Source: CAZQLE01 sp964593905
GTDB taxonomy: Bacteria > Chloroflexota > Anaerolineae > Anaerolineales > Anaerolineaceae
Direction: 5' to 3'
DNA length: 8,601 bases
Assembly: GCA_964593905.1 (NCBI GenBank)
Contig: CAZQLE010000170.1
Location: forward strand, 1-8,601
The position numbers were made by a program, and so were the translations under genes. Below are positions 1 to 6,845 of this stretch, piece after piece (the first letter of the stretch is position 1; every line of letters begins with the position of its first letter). The notes beneath the pieces are model-generated. The model had not been told where the DNA came from and searched no databases. It saw only the letters and a program-made list of their open reading frames with translations.

Positions 1-717
1 CATAAAAACCGTTCCGGCAATAAGGGTTGCCGGCGGCGAGAAGACAGGCAGCAGCACCACGGCCAGAAAACCCATCTGGCTTCCGGCCAATGCCCGCCGG
101 ATCATGCGCGGGTCCAGCTCATATACCGCCAAATTGCGCATCTGTCGATAACGAATACCCAGCAAAAAAAGATAGCGCGCCAACCCCACCAGAAGATAAA
201 GGCCACTCACCTGCCCCCAGCGCACAGCAACCACCGTGGCTGCCAACACCGCCATCCCATCCAGAAACTGGTCCAACTGCTCTCCCAGACGGGTCTCTTC
301 ACCGCGCATCCGGGCGGCGTACCCATCTGCCAGGTCGAGCAGGGCCGCCAGAAGAAACAACCCGCCAGGCAGCCAGGCCCAGGCGCCCTCCGGGCGCGGG
401 GCAACCACAAAGCCCAGCAAAAGCGCCGTAAACTGGCCGCGAACCATCGAAAGCCAGTTCGCCAGGCCCAGGTTTGCACGGTATACAGCGGCCCGGTCAG
501 GGGCCACATTATCGAAGCGGTGACGGTAAACGAAAACCCACTGCCAGGCGCTGAGCAAACCCGCCAGCAGCACAAAGCCCCCGGCGGCCGGCCAGGAATG
601 GAGCCAGAGTTGCAGCACCCCACCACCCACCACACTGACAGCACAGATCAACGCCCAGTATTTAAGCGTGAACGCCATCCGGTCTACAGTCGTGATACGG
701 TCTTTGCTCATTTGCAT
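1..717 (-). CDS. CDP-alcohol phosphatidyltransferase family protein (3' end outside window)
   Basis: An integral membrane enzyme that transfers a phosphatidyl or similar group from a CDP-linked donor to an alcohol, making phospholipid headgroups at the cytoplasmic membrane. The 239 visible residues carry the complete family signature D-x2-D-G-x2-A-R-x8-G-x3-D-x3-D: D128, D131, G132, A135, R136, G145, D149 and D153. The four aspartates bind the metals and the CDP moiety. An N-W-L-S-x-x-R-G stretch at 87-94 opens the catalytic fold. Before it lies an extension of about 80 residues with two likely membrane helices (about 20-40 and 46-64), which simple PgsA-type enzymes lack. More helices follow at about 95-106, 116-130, 155-185 and 215-238. 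ATG at 717 is the first start after an in-frame TAA (723-721), and ATG at 711 is equally possible; neither has a Shine-Dalgarno sequence. The alcohol acceptor (glycerol phosphate, inositol phosphate or other) cannot be told from this sequence. The family assignment is firm. Confidence 0.9.
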   Translation of the reverse strand, partial: MQMSKDRITTVDRMAFTLKYWALICAVSVVGGGVLQLWLHSWPAAGGFVLLAGLLSAWQWVFVYRHRFDNVAPDRAAVYRANLGLANWLSMVRGQFTALLLGFVVAPRPEGAWAWLPGGLFLLAALLDLADGYAARMRGEETRLGEQLDQFLDGMAVLAATVVAVRWGQVSGLYLLVGLARYLFLLGIRYRQMRNLAVYELDPRMIRRALAGSQMGFLAVVLLPVFSPPATLIAGTVFM

Positions 718-757
718 GTTTTATTTTATCATTTTGATAACATATATAAAAATAATG

Positions 758-841
758 ATTATATGAGCCCTTCTACAAAAAGCCGACCGGGCGGTCGGGA
801 ACCAAAAAATTATTGTATCAATATAGTTGTAATTGGGTCAA
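758..841 (-). promoter_or_regulatory. Candidate promoter(s) for the phosphatidyltransferase gene
   Basis: On the minus strand, TTGACC (841-836) lies 18 nt before TACAAT (817-812). The TACAAT is directly preceded by TGA, which makes an extended -10 (TGnTACAAT). This would start transcription near 805. A perfect TATAAT also occurs at 763-758, but the expected -35 window in front of it holds only the GC-rich hairpin arm and no TTGACA-like hexamer. The first pair is the better candidate. Either would leave an AT-rich leader before the start codon at 717. Both come from sequence reading alone. Confidence 0.5.
776..798 (-). terminator. Small hairpin with U-run in the leader of the phosphatidyltransferase gene
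   Basis: On the minus strand CCGACC (798-793) and GGTCGG (788-783) form a perfect 6-bp stem with a GCCC loop, followed by C and five Us (781-777). This is a weak intrinsic-terminator shape. It could be a back-up terminator for ileS, or an attenuator, because it lies only a few nt downstream of the candidate transcription start near 805. The sequence does not decide between these. Confidence 0.45.
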
Positions 842-865
842 AAAAGTTACATTTAGAGATCAAAC

Positions 866-903
866 AAAAAAAGTCCTCCCGGCAAATCACCGGAAGGACT
901 TTT
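866..903 (-). terminator. Intrinsic terminator of ileS
   Basis: Positions 872-882 pair with 890-900 in an 11-bp stem whose only irregularity is one G-U wobble (878/894), with a 7-nt loop (883-889). Read on the minus strand, it is followed by seven uninterrupted Us (872-866). It begins 29 nt after the ileS stop codon, where a transcription end is expected. The plus-strand reading also ends in four Ts (900-903), so some bidirectional activity is possible, but no plus-strand gene needs it. Confidence 0.9.
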
Positions 904-931
904 GAAAAACAACGCACCCGTCTGAAGTGAA

Positions 932-3900
932 TTAGACTTTCTTCAGACCAAGTTTTACCTTTTCGCCATCAAACTGATCTTCAACCTGCGGGGCCTCTTG
1001 CGGAACCGATCCCGGCCGCAGCGCCACTGCCAGGGTCTCACCCTGGATATATTCGCTAAAGGCGACCAGTGCGGCTTCCAATCCCGGTGTGGCTTCAAAC
1101 ACCACCTCGATCCGGTCAGCAATCTCAAGGTCAGCCGCTTTACGCAGGTCCTGCACCCGGCGGACAAACTCGCGCGCCAGCCCCTCTTGCACCAGTTCGG
1201 GCGTCAAATCTGTCACCAGGGCCGCCAGCAGCGCGCCTTCAGAGGCAACCGCATAACCGGCGTGCGCCGCAGCGCGGACTTCCACTTCTTCCGGCAAAAT
1301 CTCGAAGGTTTCACCTTCCACTTCAACCTGAACCGGGCTGCCGGTCAACAACCGCTGCCCGGCGCTCATCGCATCCAGCCCCAACAATGCTTTGCGCAAG
1401 AGCGGGAACTTGCTGCCGTATTTCTGCCCGAGCTGTTTGGGCAGCGGGTTAAGCGAATAATCCACCGCTTCGCTGGCTGCATCCAGAGCCCGAACCTTCT
1501 TAACATTCAGTTCGTCCACCAACAGATCGGCATATTTTTCCACCACCGCCCGTTCGTCCAGGCTGCCAACCGAGAACGCCGTCTCGGCCAGCGGTTGGCG
1601 CACCTTGCGGTTTGCCTTGTTACGCGCCGCGTGCCCCAGCGAAGCCAGTTTCATCACCAGTGCCATCTCATGGTTCAAGGTTTCATCCAACTGGGCTTCA
1701 TCCCAGGCGGGCCACTGGCTCATATGCACCGAGAGCGCCGTCTGGTCATCCACCCCGTGCACCAGGTTTTGATACATTTCTTCGGCAATAAACGGCATGG
1801 TCGGGGCCAGCAGTTTGCTCAACGTCACCAGCGCATCATACAGAGTGGCATACGCCGCCTGTTTATCAGCATCCGACCCGCTCTTCCAAAAACGCCGGCG
1901 CGAGCGGCGCAGATACCAGTTTGAAAGCTGATCCACAAAGGCTTCAATCGGCCGGGTGGCCCCCAGCACATCATAGTTTTCAAATGCGTGGGTTACATCC
2001 CGCACCAGTGCATTCTGGGCCGAACGCAGCCAGCGATCCAACGGGCTGTACTCGATCCTGGCACCCGGCTGCGGTTTCCAACCATCCAGATTGGCATAAG
2101 TCACAAAGAAAGAATAGGTGTTCCACAATGTCAGGGTGAAGCTGCGCAGCACCTCGGCCACCAGATCGGCGCTGAAGCGGCGTTCCTGTCCCGGAGGGCT
2201 GGCCGTATAAAGATACCAGCGCATGGCATCCGCCCCATTCTGGTTGATGACATCCCAGGGCGAGATGATGTTGCCCTTGCTTTTGGACATCTTCTGCCCC
2301 TGTCCATCCAGGATCAACCCCAGACAGATGACATTCTTGAAGCTCACCTGGTCATTGAGCAGGGTGCTGATCGCATGGAGCGAATAGAACCAGCCGCGGG
2401 TTTGATCCACCGCTTCGCAGATATAATCGGCCGGATACTGCTGCTGGAACATATCCTGATTTTCAAAAGGATAGTGCCACTGGGCATAGGGCATGGAGCC
2501 CGAATCAAACCATACGTCGATCAATTCTGGAACACGCTGCATCGTTCCGCCGCATTCACTGCAACGGAGGGTCACATCATCCACATACGGGCGATGCAGA
2601 TCGATCTGGCTCAAATCGCGGCCGGCTTTCTGGCTTAACATCTCGCGCGACCCGACGCATTCCTGGTGATGACAGTCTTTGCATTCCCAGACCGGCAAAG
2701 GGGTGCCCCAGTAGCGTTCGCGCCCCAACGCCCAGTCAATATTATTCTCCAGCCAGTTGCCAAAACGGCCGCTTTTGATATGCCCCGGATACCAGTTGAT
2801 CTGGTTGTTCAGCTCCACCATGCGGTCTTTAAACTGGCTGGTGCGAATGTACCAGGTCGGACGGGCCATATACAGCAGCGGGGTCTTGCAGCGCCAGCAA
2901 AACGGATAGGTGTGGGTGATCTTGCTTACCCGGAACATCAAACCGCGGTTTTGCAAATCCTGGATGATCAACGGATCGGCATCTTTGACAAATTTTCCGC
3001 TCCACGGACGAATATCCGAGATGAACGTGCCGTCTTCACCCACGGTAAGCAAGATCGGCAGATCCTCTTCCAGCGATACCGCCATATCTTCGGCGCCAAA
3101 CGCCGGCGCAATGTGCACCAGACCGGTGCCATCTTCGGTGGTCACATAATCAGCCAGCACCACCCGGTGCGCGGGTTTTTCCAACGGCAAAAAGGTGAAC
3201 AACGGGCGATAACGCTTGCCATGCAACTGCTTGCCGGTAAAGGTGTCCAACACCCGCACCGCCTCATCGCCAAAAACGACCTTCACCAGCGCTTCAGCTA
3301 AAATCAGCCGTTCCGTTCCACCTTCAGGCAGGTCACGTTCCAGACGGACATAAGTCACATCCGGGTGCGCAGCCACTGCCACGTTGGCCGGCAGCGTCCA
3401 GGGGGTGGTGGTCCACACCAGCAGCGAGGTGCCCGGTTCATCCATCAATGGCATACGCACATAGATTGACGGATCAACAGCATCGTCATAACCCAGTGCC
3501 ACTTCGTGATCTGAGAGCGGGGTGCCACAGCGCGGGCAATAGGGCACAACTTTAAATCCCTGGAAAAGCAGGTTGCGATCCCAGAAATTCTTTAAAATGT
3601 TCCAGATCGACTCAACATAGCGGTTATCATAGGTGATGTATGCGGTCTCCAGATCCACCCAGTAACCAATCCGGTCGGTCATTTTCTCCCATTCCTGGAT
3701 GTAAGAAAAAGCCGATTCGCGGCACAGCTCATTAAATTTTGCAATACCGTAGTCTTCAATTTGCTGTTTGTTGGTAAAGCCCAGCTTCTTTTCCACCTCA
3801 ATTTCGACCGGCAGGCCATGCGTATCCCACCCGCCGCGGCGGGAGACATGAAAACCGCGCATGGTCTTATAGCGCGGGAACATATCCTTAAATGCGCGCG

Positions 3901-4081
3901 CCAGAACATGATGCACGCCCGGTTTGCCATTGGCGGTCGGCGGGCCCTCATAAAAAACGTATTCCGGCCCCCCTTCGCTGGCGTGCATGGATTTGTGGAA
4001 AACATCATGTGATTTCCAAAACCGCAGCACACCCTCTTCCATGAGGGTTACATTGAGCTTCGAATTTACAGGTTTAAACAT
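932..4081 (-). CDS. ileS: Isoleucyl-tRNA synthetase with altered (GVHH) signature motif
   Basis: Class I aminoacyl-tRNA synthetase that activates isoleucine with ATP and loads it onto tRNA-Ile in the cytoplasm. At 1049 residues it is full length and resembles the Thermus enzyme throughout. Seen in order: the nucleotide-binding start (GPPTANGKP, 46-54); the HIGH-motif position, which reads G55-V56-H57-H58; WDTHGLPVE (85-93); the CP1 editing domain with TTTPWTLP (224-231) and the GTGLVHIAPAFGAED block ending at D332, the counterpart of the editing aspartate; KMSKS (597-601); then the anticodon-binding and C-terminal domains. Cysteine pairs C182/C185 with C395/C398, and C467/C470 with C507/C510, match two zinc sites known in the Thermus enzyme. 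GGAGG (4092-4088), 6 nt before ATG 4081, fixes the start. The gene has its own promoter, a T-box leader upstream and a terminator downstream. Identity is certain; the odd signature is discussed in the findings. Confidence 0.98.
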   Translation of the reverse strand: MFKPVNSKLNVTLMEEGVLRFWKSHDVFHKSMHASEGGPEYVFYEGPPTANGKPGVHHVLARAFKDMFPRYKTMRGFHVSRRGGWDTHGLPVEIEVEKKLGFTNKQQIEDYGIAKFNELCRESAFSYIQEWEKMTDRIGYWVDLETAYITYDNRYVESIWNILKNFWDRNLLFQGFKVVPYCPRCGTPLSDHEVALGYDDAVDPSIYVRMPLMDEPGTSLLVWTTTPWTLPANVAVAAHPDVTYVRLERDLPEGGTERLILAEALVKVVFGDEAVRVLDTFTGKQLHGKRYRPLFTFLPLEKPAHRVVLADYVTTEDGTGLVHIAPAFGAEDMAVSLEEDLPILLTVGEDGTFISDIRPWSGKFVKDADPLIIQDLQNRGLMFRVSKITHTYPFCWRCKTPLLYMARPTWYIRTSQFKDRMVELNNQINWYPGHIKSGRFGNWLENNIDWALGRERYWGTPLPVWECKDCHHQECVGSREMLSQKAGRDLSQIDLHRPYVDDVTLRCSECGGTMQRVPELIDVWFDSGSMPYAQWHYPFENQDMFQQQYPADYICEAVDQTRGWFYSLHAISTLLNDQVSFKNVICLGLILDGQGQKMSKSKGNIISPWDVINQNGADAMRWYLYTASPPGQERRFSADLVAEVLRSFTLTLWNTYSFFVTYANLDGWKPQPGARIEYSPLDRWLRSAQNALVRDVTHAFENYDVLGATRPIEAFVDQLSNWYLRRSRRRFWKSGSDADKQAAYATLYDALVTLSKLLAPTMPFIAEEMYQNLVHGVDDQTALSVHMSQWPAWDEAQLDETLNHEMALVMKLASLGHAARNKANRKVRQPLAETAFSVGSLDERAVVEKYADLLVDELNVKKVRALDAASEAVDYSLNPLPKQLGQKYGSKFPLLRKALLGLDAMSAGQRLLTGSPVQVEVEGETFEILPEEVEVRAAAHAGYAVASEGALLAALVTDLTPELVQEGLAREFVRRVQDLRKAADLEIADRIEVVFEATPGLEAALVAFSEYIQGETLAVALRPGSVPQEAPQVEDQFDGEKVKLGLKKV

Positions 4082-4140
4082 TCACATCCTCCGACACAAA
4101 GAAACTGGCATTGTGCTCAAAAAATTGCGTTTCGGGGGGG

Positions 4141-4178
4141 AGAAAACAAACAGCCCGCCCCATTCAGGGACGGGCTGT
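4141..4178 (-). terminator. T-box regulatory terminator
   Basis: On the minus strand 4178-4167 pairs with 4161-4150 in a 12-bp stem (one G-U wobble at 4170/4158) with the 5-nt loop TGAAT, then TTTGTTTTCT. The segment CCCTG (4169-4165) in its 5' arm and loop is complementary to CAGGG (4199-4195) at the start of the T-box sequence. Terminator and antiterminator therefore exclude each other, as expected for transcriptional T-box control. Confidence 0.92.
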
Positions 4179-4422
4179 ATTACCCGCGGTACCACCCTGG
4201 TTTCTGCCGCAAACCGGCAGACTCTCTTTTAGCGCCGTTTTTTGAATAGCGCCCGCCCTGATAACGGTTGGCTCACCGGCTCACTTACTGGCAGATTCCC
4301 TGCGTTCAGATCACAGCTCCGGAATGATTTTCAGTCTGCTGTGCAGTTCCGGCTCACACTCAGTTCCGAAATCGCTGTCTGCCCTGGCAAACCTACTCGT
4401 TTCCATCATCGCCTTTACAATT
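4141..4422 (-). promoter_or_regulatory. T-box riboswitch sensing tRNA-Ile, upstream of ileS
   Basis: This RNA leader binds tRNA-Ile and lets transcription continue into ileS when the tRNA is uncharged. The 14-nt T-box core AGGGTGGTACCGCG is intact at 4198-4185; its TGG bulge pairs with the tRNA acceptor end. Just before it is a perfect stem III, TCTGCCG (4221-4215) with CGGCAGA (4209-4203). Stem I opens with the typical GATGATGGAAACGAGTAGG block (about 4410-4392). Its arms include GGCAGA (4383-4378) with TCTGCC (4295-4290), and CACAGC with GCTGTG around the specifier region. The specifier reads ATC (4328-4326), flanked by GAAA and A-TTCC-GGAGCTG as in known leaders, and it matches the downstream gene. 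A CCGTTATCA block (about 4266-4258) fits the stem II region. A terminator closes the leader. The exact 5' end is inferred from the promoter. Confidence 0.95.
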
Positions 4423-4428
4423 GGGGTG

Positions 4429-4457
4429 ATTATGCCACAAACCCCTGCCGCGGTCAA
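4429..4457 (-). promoter_or_regulatory. Promoter of the T-box-ileS transcript
   Basis: TTGACC (4457-4452), then a 17-nt spacer, then CATAAT (4434-4429) gives a good housekeeping-sigma promoter. The start would be near A4422/A4421, about 10 nt before the T-box stem I block. It starts 7 nt after the deoA stop codon, so ileS can be transcribed independently of deoA, although nothing clearly stops read-through from deoA. Confidence 0.8.
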
Positions 4458-4464
4458 TATCCGG

Positions 4465-5769
4465 TTATTCGATCACCCCGTAGAATAACGGCAGTGGTTC
4501 GCACGGTTCCGCGGCAAACTGGTGGGCCGCCAACAGCCGTTTTTTTGCATCCTGCAATTTCTGCGGGTCGTTGGCATGAACCGCAAACAACACCTGCCCA
4601 CGTTCCACCCGGTCGCCCACTTTGTGATAAACCACCACGCCCACCGCGTGATCGATTACATCCCCTTTCTGGGCGCGCCCGGCGCCCAGCTCAACCGAGG
4701 TTTCACCCACTTCGCGGGCATTAATTGCAGCCAGCCAGCCAGCTTCTTCTGCAGCGACCACTTCAATATACGGCGCAGCCGGCAGACGATTGGGCTCATC
4801 CACAAAGCGAACATCACCACCCTGCACCGCAACCCACTCACAGAATTTCTGCCAGGCTTTACCGCTATATAAAGCCGCTTCGGCCATTTTACGCCCGGCT
4901 TCCAGATCATCTGCTTTTTGACCCAACACCAGCAGATGGGCGCAAACCACCACACAGTGTTCCACTAGATCCTGCGGGCCTTTCCCGTGCAGGGTTTCAA
5001 TGGCCTCTTTAAGCTCCAGTGCATTCCCCACCGCGAAACCCAGCGGCTGGTTCATATCCGAGATCAAGGCCGCCGTACGCCGCCCGCTCAAAGTGCCAAT
5101 ATCCACCATCAATTTTGCCAGAGTACGTGCATCCTCCTGCGTTTCCATGAACGCCCCGTGGCCGGTCTTCACATCCAGCAGAATCGCATTCGCACCCGCG
5201 GCAATCTTTTTGCTCATCACTGAAGAGGCAATTAACGGAATGGAAGGCACGGTGCCGGTCACATCGCGCAGCGCATAGAGTTTTCCATCGGCAGGCGCCA
5301 GATCGGCGCTCTGCCCGGTGACCACAATTCCGGTGCTGCGCAGTTGGCTCAAAAACTCATCCGTGCTCAAATCCACCCGAAAGCCAGGGATCGATTCCAA
5401 TTTATCCAGCGTGCCACCCGAAAAGCCCAATCCACGACCAGACATCTTGCCCACCGGCAGCCCACAGGCGGCAGTTAACGGGGCAAGCACCAGCGTAACC
5501 TTGTCGCCAACCCCGCCGGTCGAATGCTTATCCACCGCGATGGGCGCAGCCGAAGACAAATCCAGCATTTCGCCCGATGCAGCCATCGCCAGGGTCAGGT
5601 CGGTCGTCTCCTGTGCGGTCATTCCGTTCAACAGCACGGCCATTGCCCAGGCGCTGACCTGGTAATCGGGGATCTCATTTCGGGCAAAGCCTTGCACAAA
5701 ATAATCGATTTCTTCGCGGCTCAGAACGCCGCCATCCCGTTTCTTAATGATGATATCCACTGCGCGCAT
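4465..5769 (-). CDS. deoA: Pyrimidine-nucleoside / thymidine phosphorylase
   Basis: Cytosolic nucleoside salvage enzyme that splits thymidine, and often uridine or deoxyuridine, with phosphate into the free base and (deoxy)ribose 1-phosphate. At 434 residues it has the usual family length. It shows an N-terminal helical domain (1-65), the phosphate-binding KHSTGGVGDK loop (81-90), the family signature SGRGLGFSGGTLDKLE (110-125), the LRDVTGTVPSIPLIASSVMSKK block (167-188) and a C-terminal PYNP-type domain (about 345-420). Residues H82, R168, S183 and K187 line up with the E. coli catalytic H85, R171, S186 and K190. AAGGAG (5780-5775) lies 5 nt before ATG 5769 and fixes the start. The gene stands alone, between the jag terminator and the ileS promoter. 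Motifs alone do not separate PyNP (pdp) from strict thymidine phosphorylase (deoA), so the symbol is provisional. Confidence 0.95.
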   Translation of the reverse strand: MRAVDIIIKKRDGGVLSREEIDYFVQGFARNEIPDYQVSAWAMAVLLNGMTAQETTDLTLAMAASGEMLDLSSAAPIAVDKHSTGGVGDKVTLVLAPLTAACGLPVGKMSGRGLGFSGGTLDKLESIPGFRVDLSTDEFLSQLRSTGIVVTGQSADLAPADGKLYALRDVTGTVPSIPLIASSVMSKKIAAGANAILLDVKTGHGAFMETQEDARTLAKLMVDIGTLSGRRTAALISDMNQPLGFAVGNALELKEAIETLHGKGPQDLVEHCVVVCAHLLVLGQKADDLEAGRKMAEAALYSGKAWQKFCEWVAVQGGDVRFVDEPNRLPAAPYIEVVAAEEAGWLAAINAREVGETSVELGAGRAQKGDVIDHAVGVVVYHKVGDRVERGQVLFAVHANDPQKLQDAKKRLLAAHQFAAEPCEPLPLFYGVIE

Positions 5770-5980
5770 ATCGGCTCCTTAAACCTGGCAGAGATTATTC
5801 TGTTATTTTCAGCAGGTCGGTTACCCCCGGTCGGGTGCATGGGCTGCCTGCCCCGGCGCAAACTCCGGCGGGTAATTGTTAATTTTACCGCAAAGCGCCT
5901 CATTGGTTTTGTGCAGTTGCCTTTCAGCTCACGGCGATTCGCACCGCCGGGGGGGCGAAATGCCAGAGAACAAACCCCGA
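5770..5980 (-). other. Gap and leader in front of deoA
   Basis: Between the jag terminator and deoA lie about 210 nt with no convincing gene. Besides the deoA ribosome binding site (5780-5775) it holds a run of seven Gs on the plus strand (5949-5955) and a possible -10 TAAAAT on the minus strand (about 5888-5883) with no recognisable -35 at the right distance. deoA must be transcribed from somewhere in here or by read-through from jag, but I cannot place the promoter. Confidence 0.4.
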
Positions 5981-6020
5981 AAACAAGCAGACTGCCGCAA
6001 ATTTATGCGACAGTCTGCTT
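5981..6020 (-). terminator. Terminator after jag
   Basis: Positions 5985-5999 pair with 6006-6020 in a 15-bp stem with one G-U wobble (5995/6010) and a 6-nt loop. On the minus strand it is followed by GTTTT. The stem is very stable but the U-run is short and broken by G, so termination may be partial. It begins 21 nt past the jag stop codon. Confidence 0.82.
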
Positions 6021-6041
6021 CATTCAAAACTTAAGCCGGTA

Positions 6042-6812
6042 TCAGGCTGTTTTTTTCAAAAAAATAGTGACCTTGCGGTTGGGTTCATCGCCCACGCTTT
6101 CAGTCGTCACATCCGGGTGATCGCGCAGCTCCAGATGGATCAAACGGCGTTCGTTGGGCGGCATGGGTTCCAAAGACAGCTTGCGGCCCGACTGAACAAC
6201 CTGCTCTGCCGTGCGGCGCGCCATCTGGCGCAACTGGCGCTCGCGGCGCTCGCGATAGCCCTGCACATCAATCGACAACGGCACCCAGCGGCCAAGTTCT
6301 TTGCCAACAATCAGGTTGGTAATATATTGCAGGGCGTTGAGGGTTTCGGAATGGCGGCCGATCAAAATGCTCAGATCATCCCCGCGAATTTCAACATGGA
6401 TGGTGGACTGTTCCTTGGGGTCTTCCGGCCTTTCGATGCTGGATACCACCGTGGCACGCACCCGGATGCGCTCAAGAATATCACGCACCACAGTGGTGGC
6501 TGCCTGAAGCGCTTCTTCATCGGGTGATTTCTGACCATTGGGCTTGGCCGGTGCCGCCGGTGTCGCCACCGTAGCCACGGGCTCGCTGACAATTTTTTCA
6601 ACGATGGGTTCAACTCTGGCCGGCGAGGAATGGCCAATCGTGAGCCTAACGCGGGCCTGACGGCCACCCAGTCCAAAAATACCACGGCTGCCAGGATCCA
6701 GAACTTCTACTTCAACCGCATCGCGGGGCAGGCCCAGTTGATCCAGGCCTTTTTCGACTGCTTCCTCAACCGATGGGGCAATAATTTCAAGTGTGGTTTT
6801 TTCGTCGCTCAT
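6042..6812 (-). CDS. jag: Jag/KhpB-type RNA-binding protein (Jag_N, KH and R3H domains)
   Basis: Cytoplasmic RNA-binding protein normally encoded next to yidC. In Gram-positive bacteria the homologue KhpB works with KhpA and affects cell division and envelope growth by binding RNAs. The 256 residues show an N-terminal Jag_N domain (1-60, with the GSRGIFGLGGRQARV core at 41-55), a proline/alanine-rich linker (about 63-97), a type II KH domain (about 100-175) with its RNA-contact loop at 152-155, and an R3H domain (about 190-254) containing R222-x3-H226. The KH loop reads G-R-H-S instead of the usual G-K/R-x-G. ATG 6812 is preceded by GAGG with a 5-nt gap. It follows yidC by 33 nt with no terminator between, so the two are very likely cotranscribed. 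Family assignment is firm; the physiological role is inferred from relatives. Confidence 0.95.
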   Translation of the reverse strand: MSDEKTTLEIIAPSVEEAVEKGLDQLGLPRDAVEVEVLDPGSRGIFGLGGRQARVRLTIGHSSPARVEPIVEKIVSEPVATVATPAAPAKPNGQKSPDEEALQAATTVVRDILERIRVRATVVSSIERPEDPKEQSTIHVEIRGDDLSILIGRHSETLNALQYITNLIVGKELGRWVPLSIDVQGYRERRERQLRQMARRTAEQVVQSGRKLSLEPMPPNERRLIHLELRDHPDVTTESVGDEPNRKVTIFLKKTA

Positions 6813-6845
6813 ATGTGCCTCATTTTTCGATATTCAGGCAGCGGT

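Noticed and set aside
207..644. Minus-strand 145-residue open frame rich in Trp, Cys and Arg
   Set aside because: It is a different frame inside the phosphatidyltransferase gene, whose frame carries the full catalytic signature. The composition is typical of a GC-rich shadow frame.
520..930. Plus-strand 136-residue open frame crossing the ileS-phosphatidyltransferase spacer
   Set aside because: It runs antisense over the start of the phosphatidyltransferase gene and through the promoter and terminator hairpins. It has no family resemblance.
998..1924. Plus-strand 308-residue open frame antisense to ileS, and similar plus-strand frames at 1988-2638 and 2666-3301
   Set aside because: They lie wholly opposite the well-supported ileS coding sequence, have no recognisable domain, and show the His/Arg/Gln-rich make-up of antisense frames.
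4134..4140. Run of seven Gs (plus strand) in the ileS leader, and a similar run at 5949-5955
   Set aside because: Possible slippage or sequencing-error sites, but both lie in untranslated leaders and no phase-variable reading frame depends on them.
4270..4380. Repeated short words in the T-box leader (GAGCCGG three times in related contexts, CGGAACTG twice)
   Set aside because: Short and explained by the paired arms and conserved blocks of the T-box; no independent repeat array.
5408..5419. GFSGGT in the phosphorylase signature where E. coli has GHTGGT
   Set aside because: The family pattern tolerates variation at these two positions, and the catalytic His, Arg, Ser and Lys are all present, so it is not evidence of lost function.
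5721..5903. Minus-strand 60-residue Arg-rich open frame overlapping the start of deoA
   Set aside because: No ribosome binding site, overlaps the deoA start in another frame, no recognisable motif, low-complexity basic composition.
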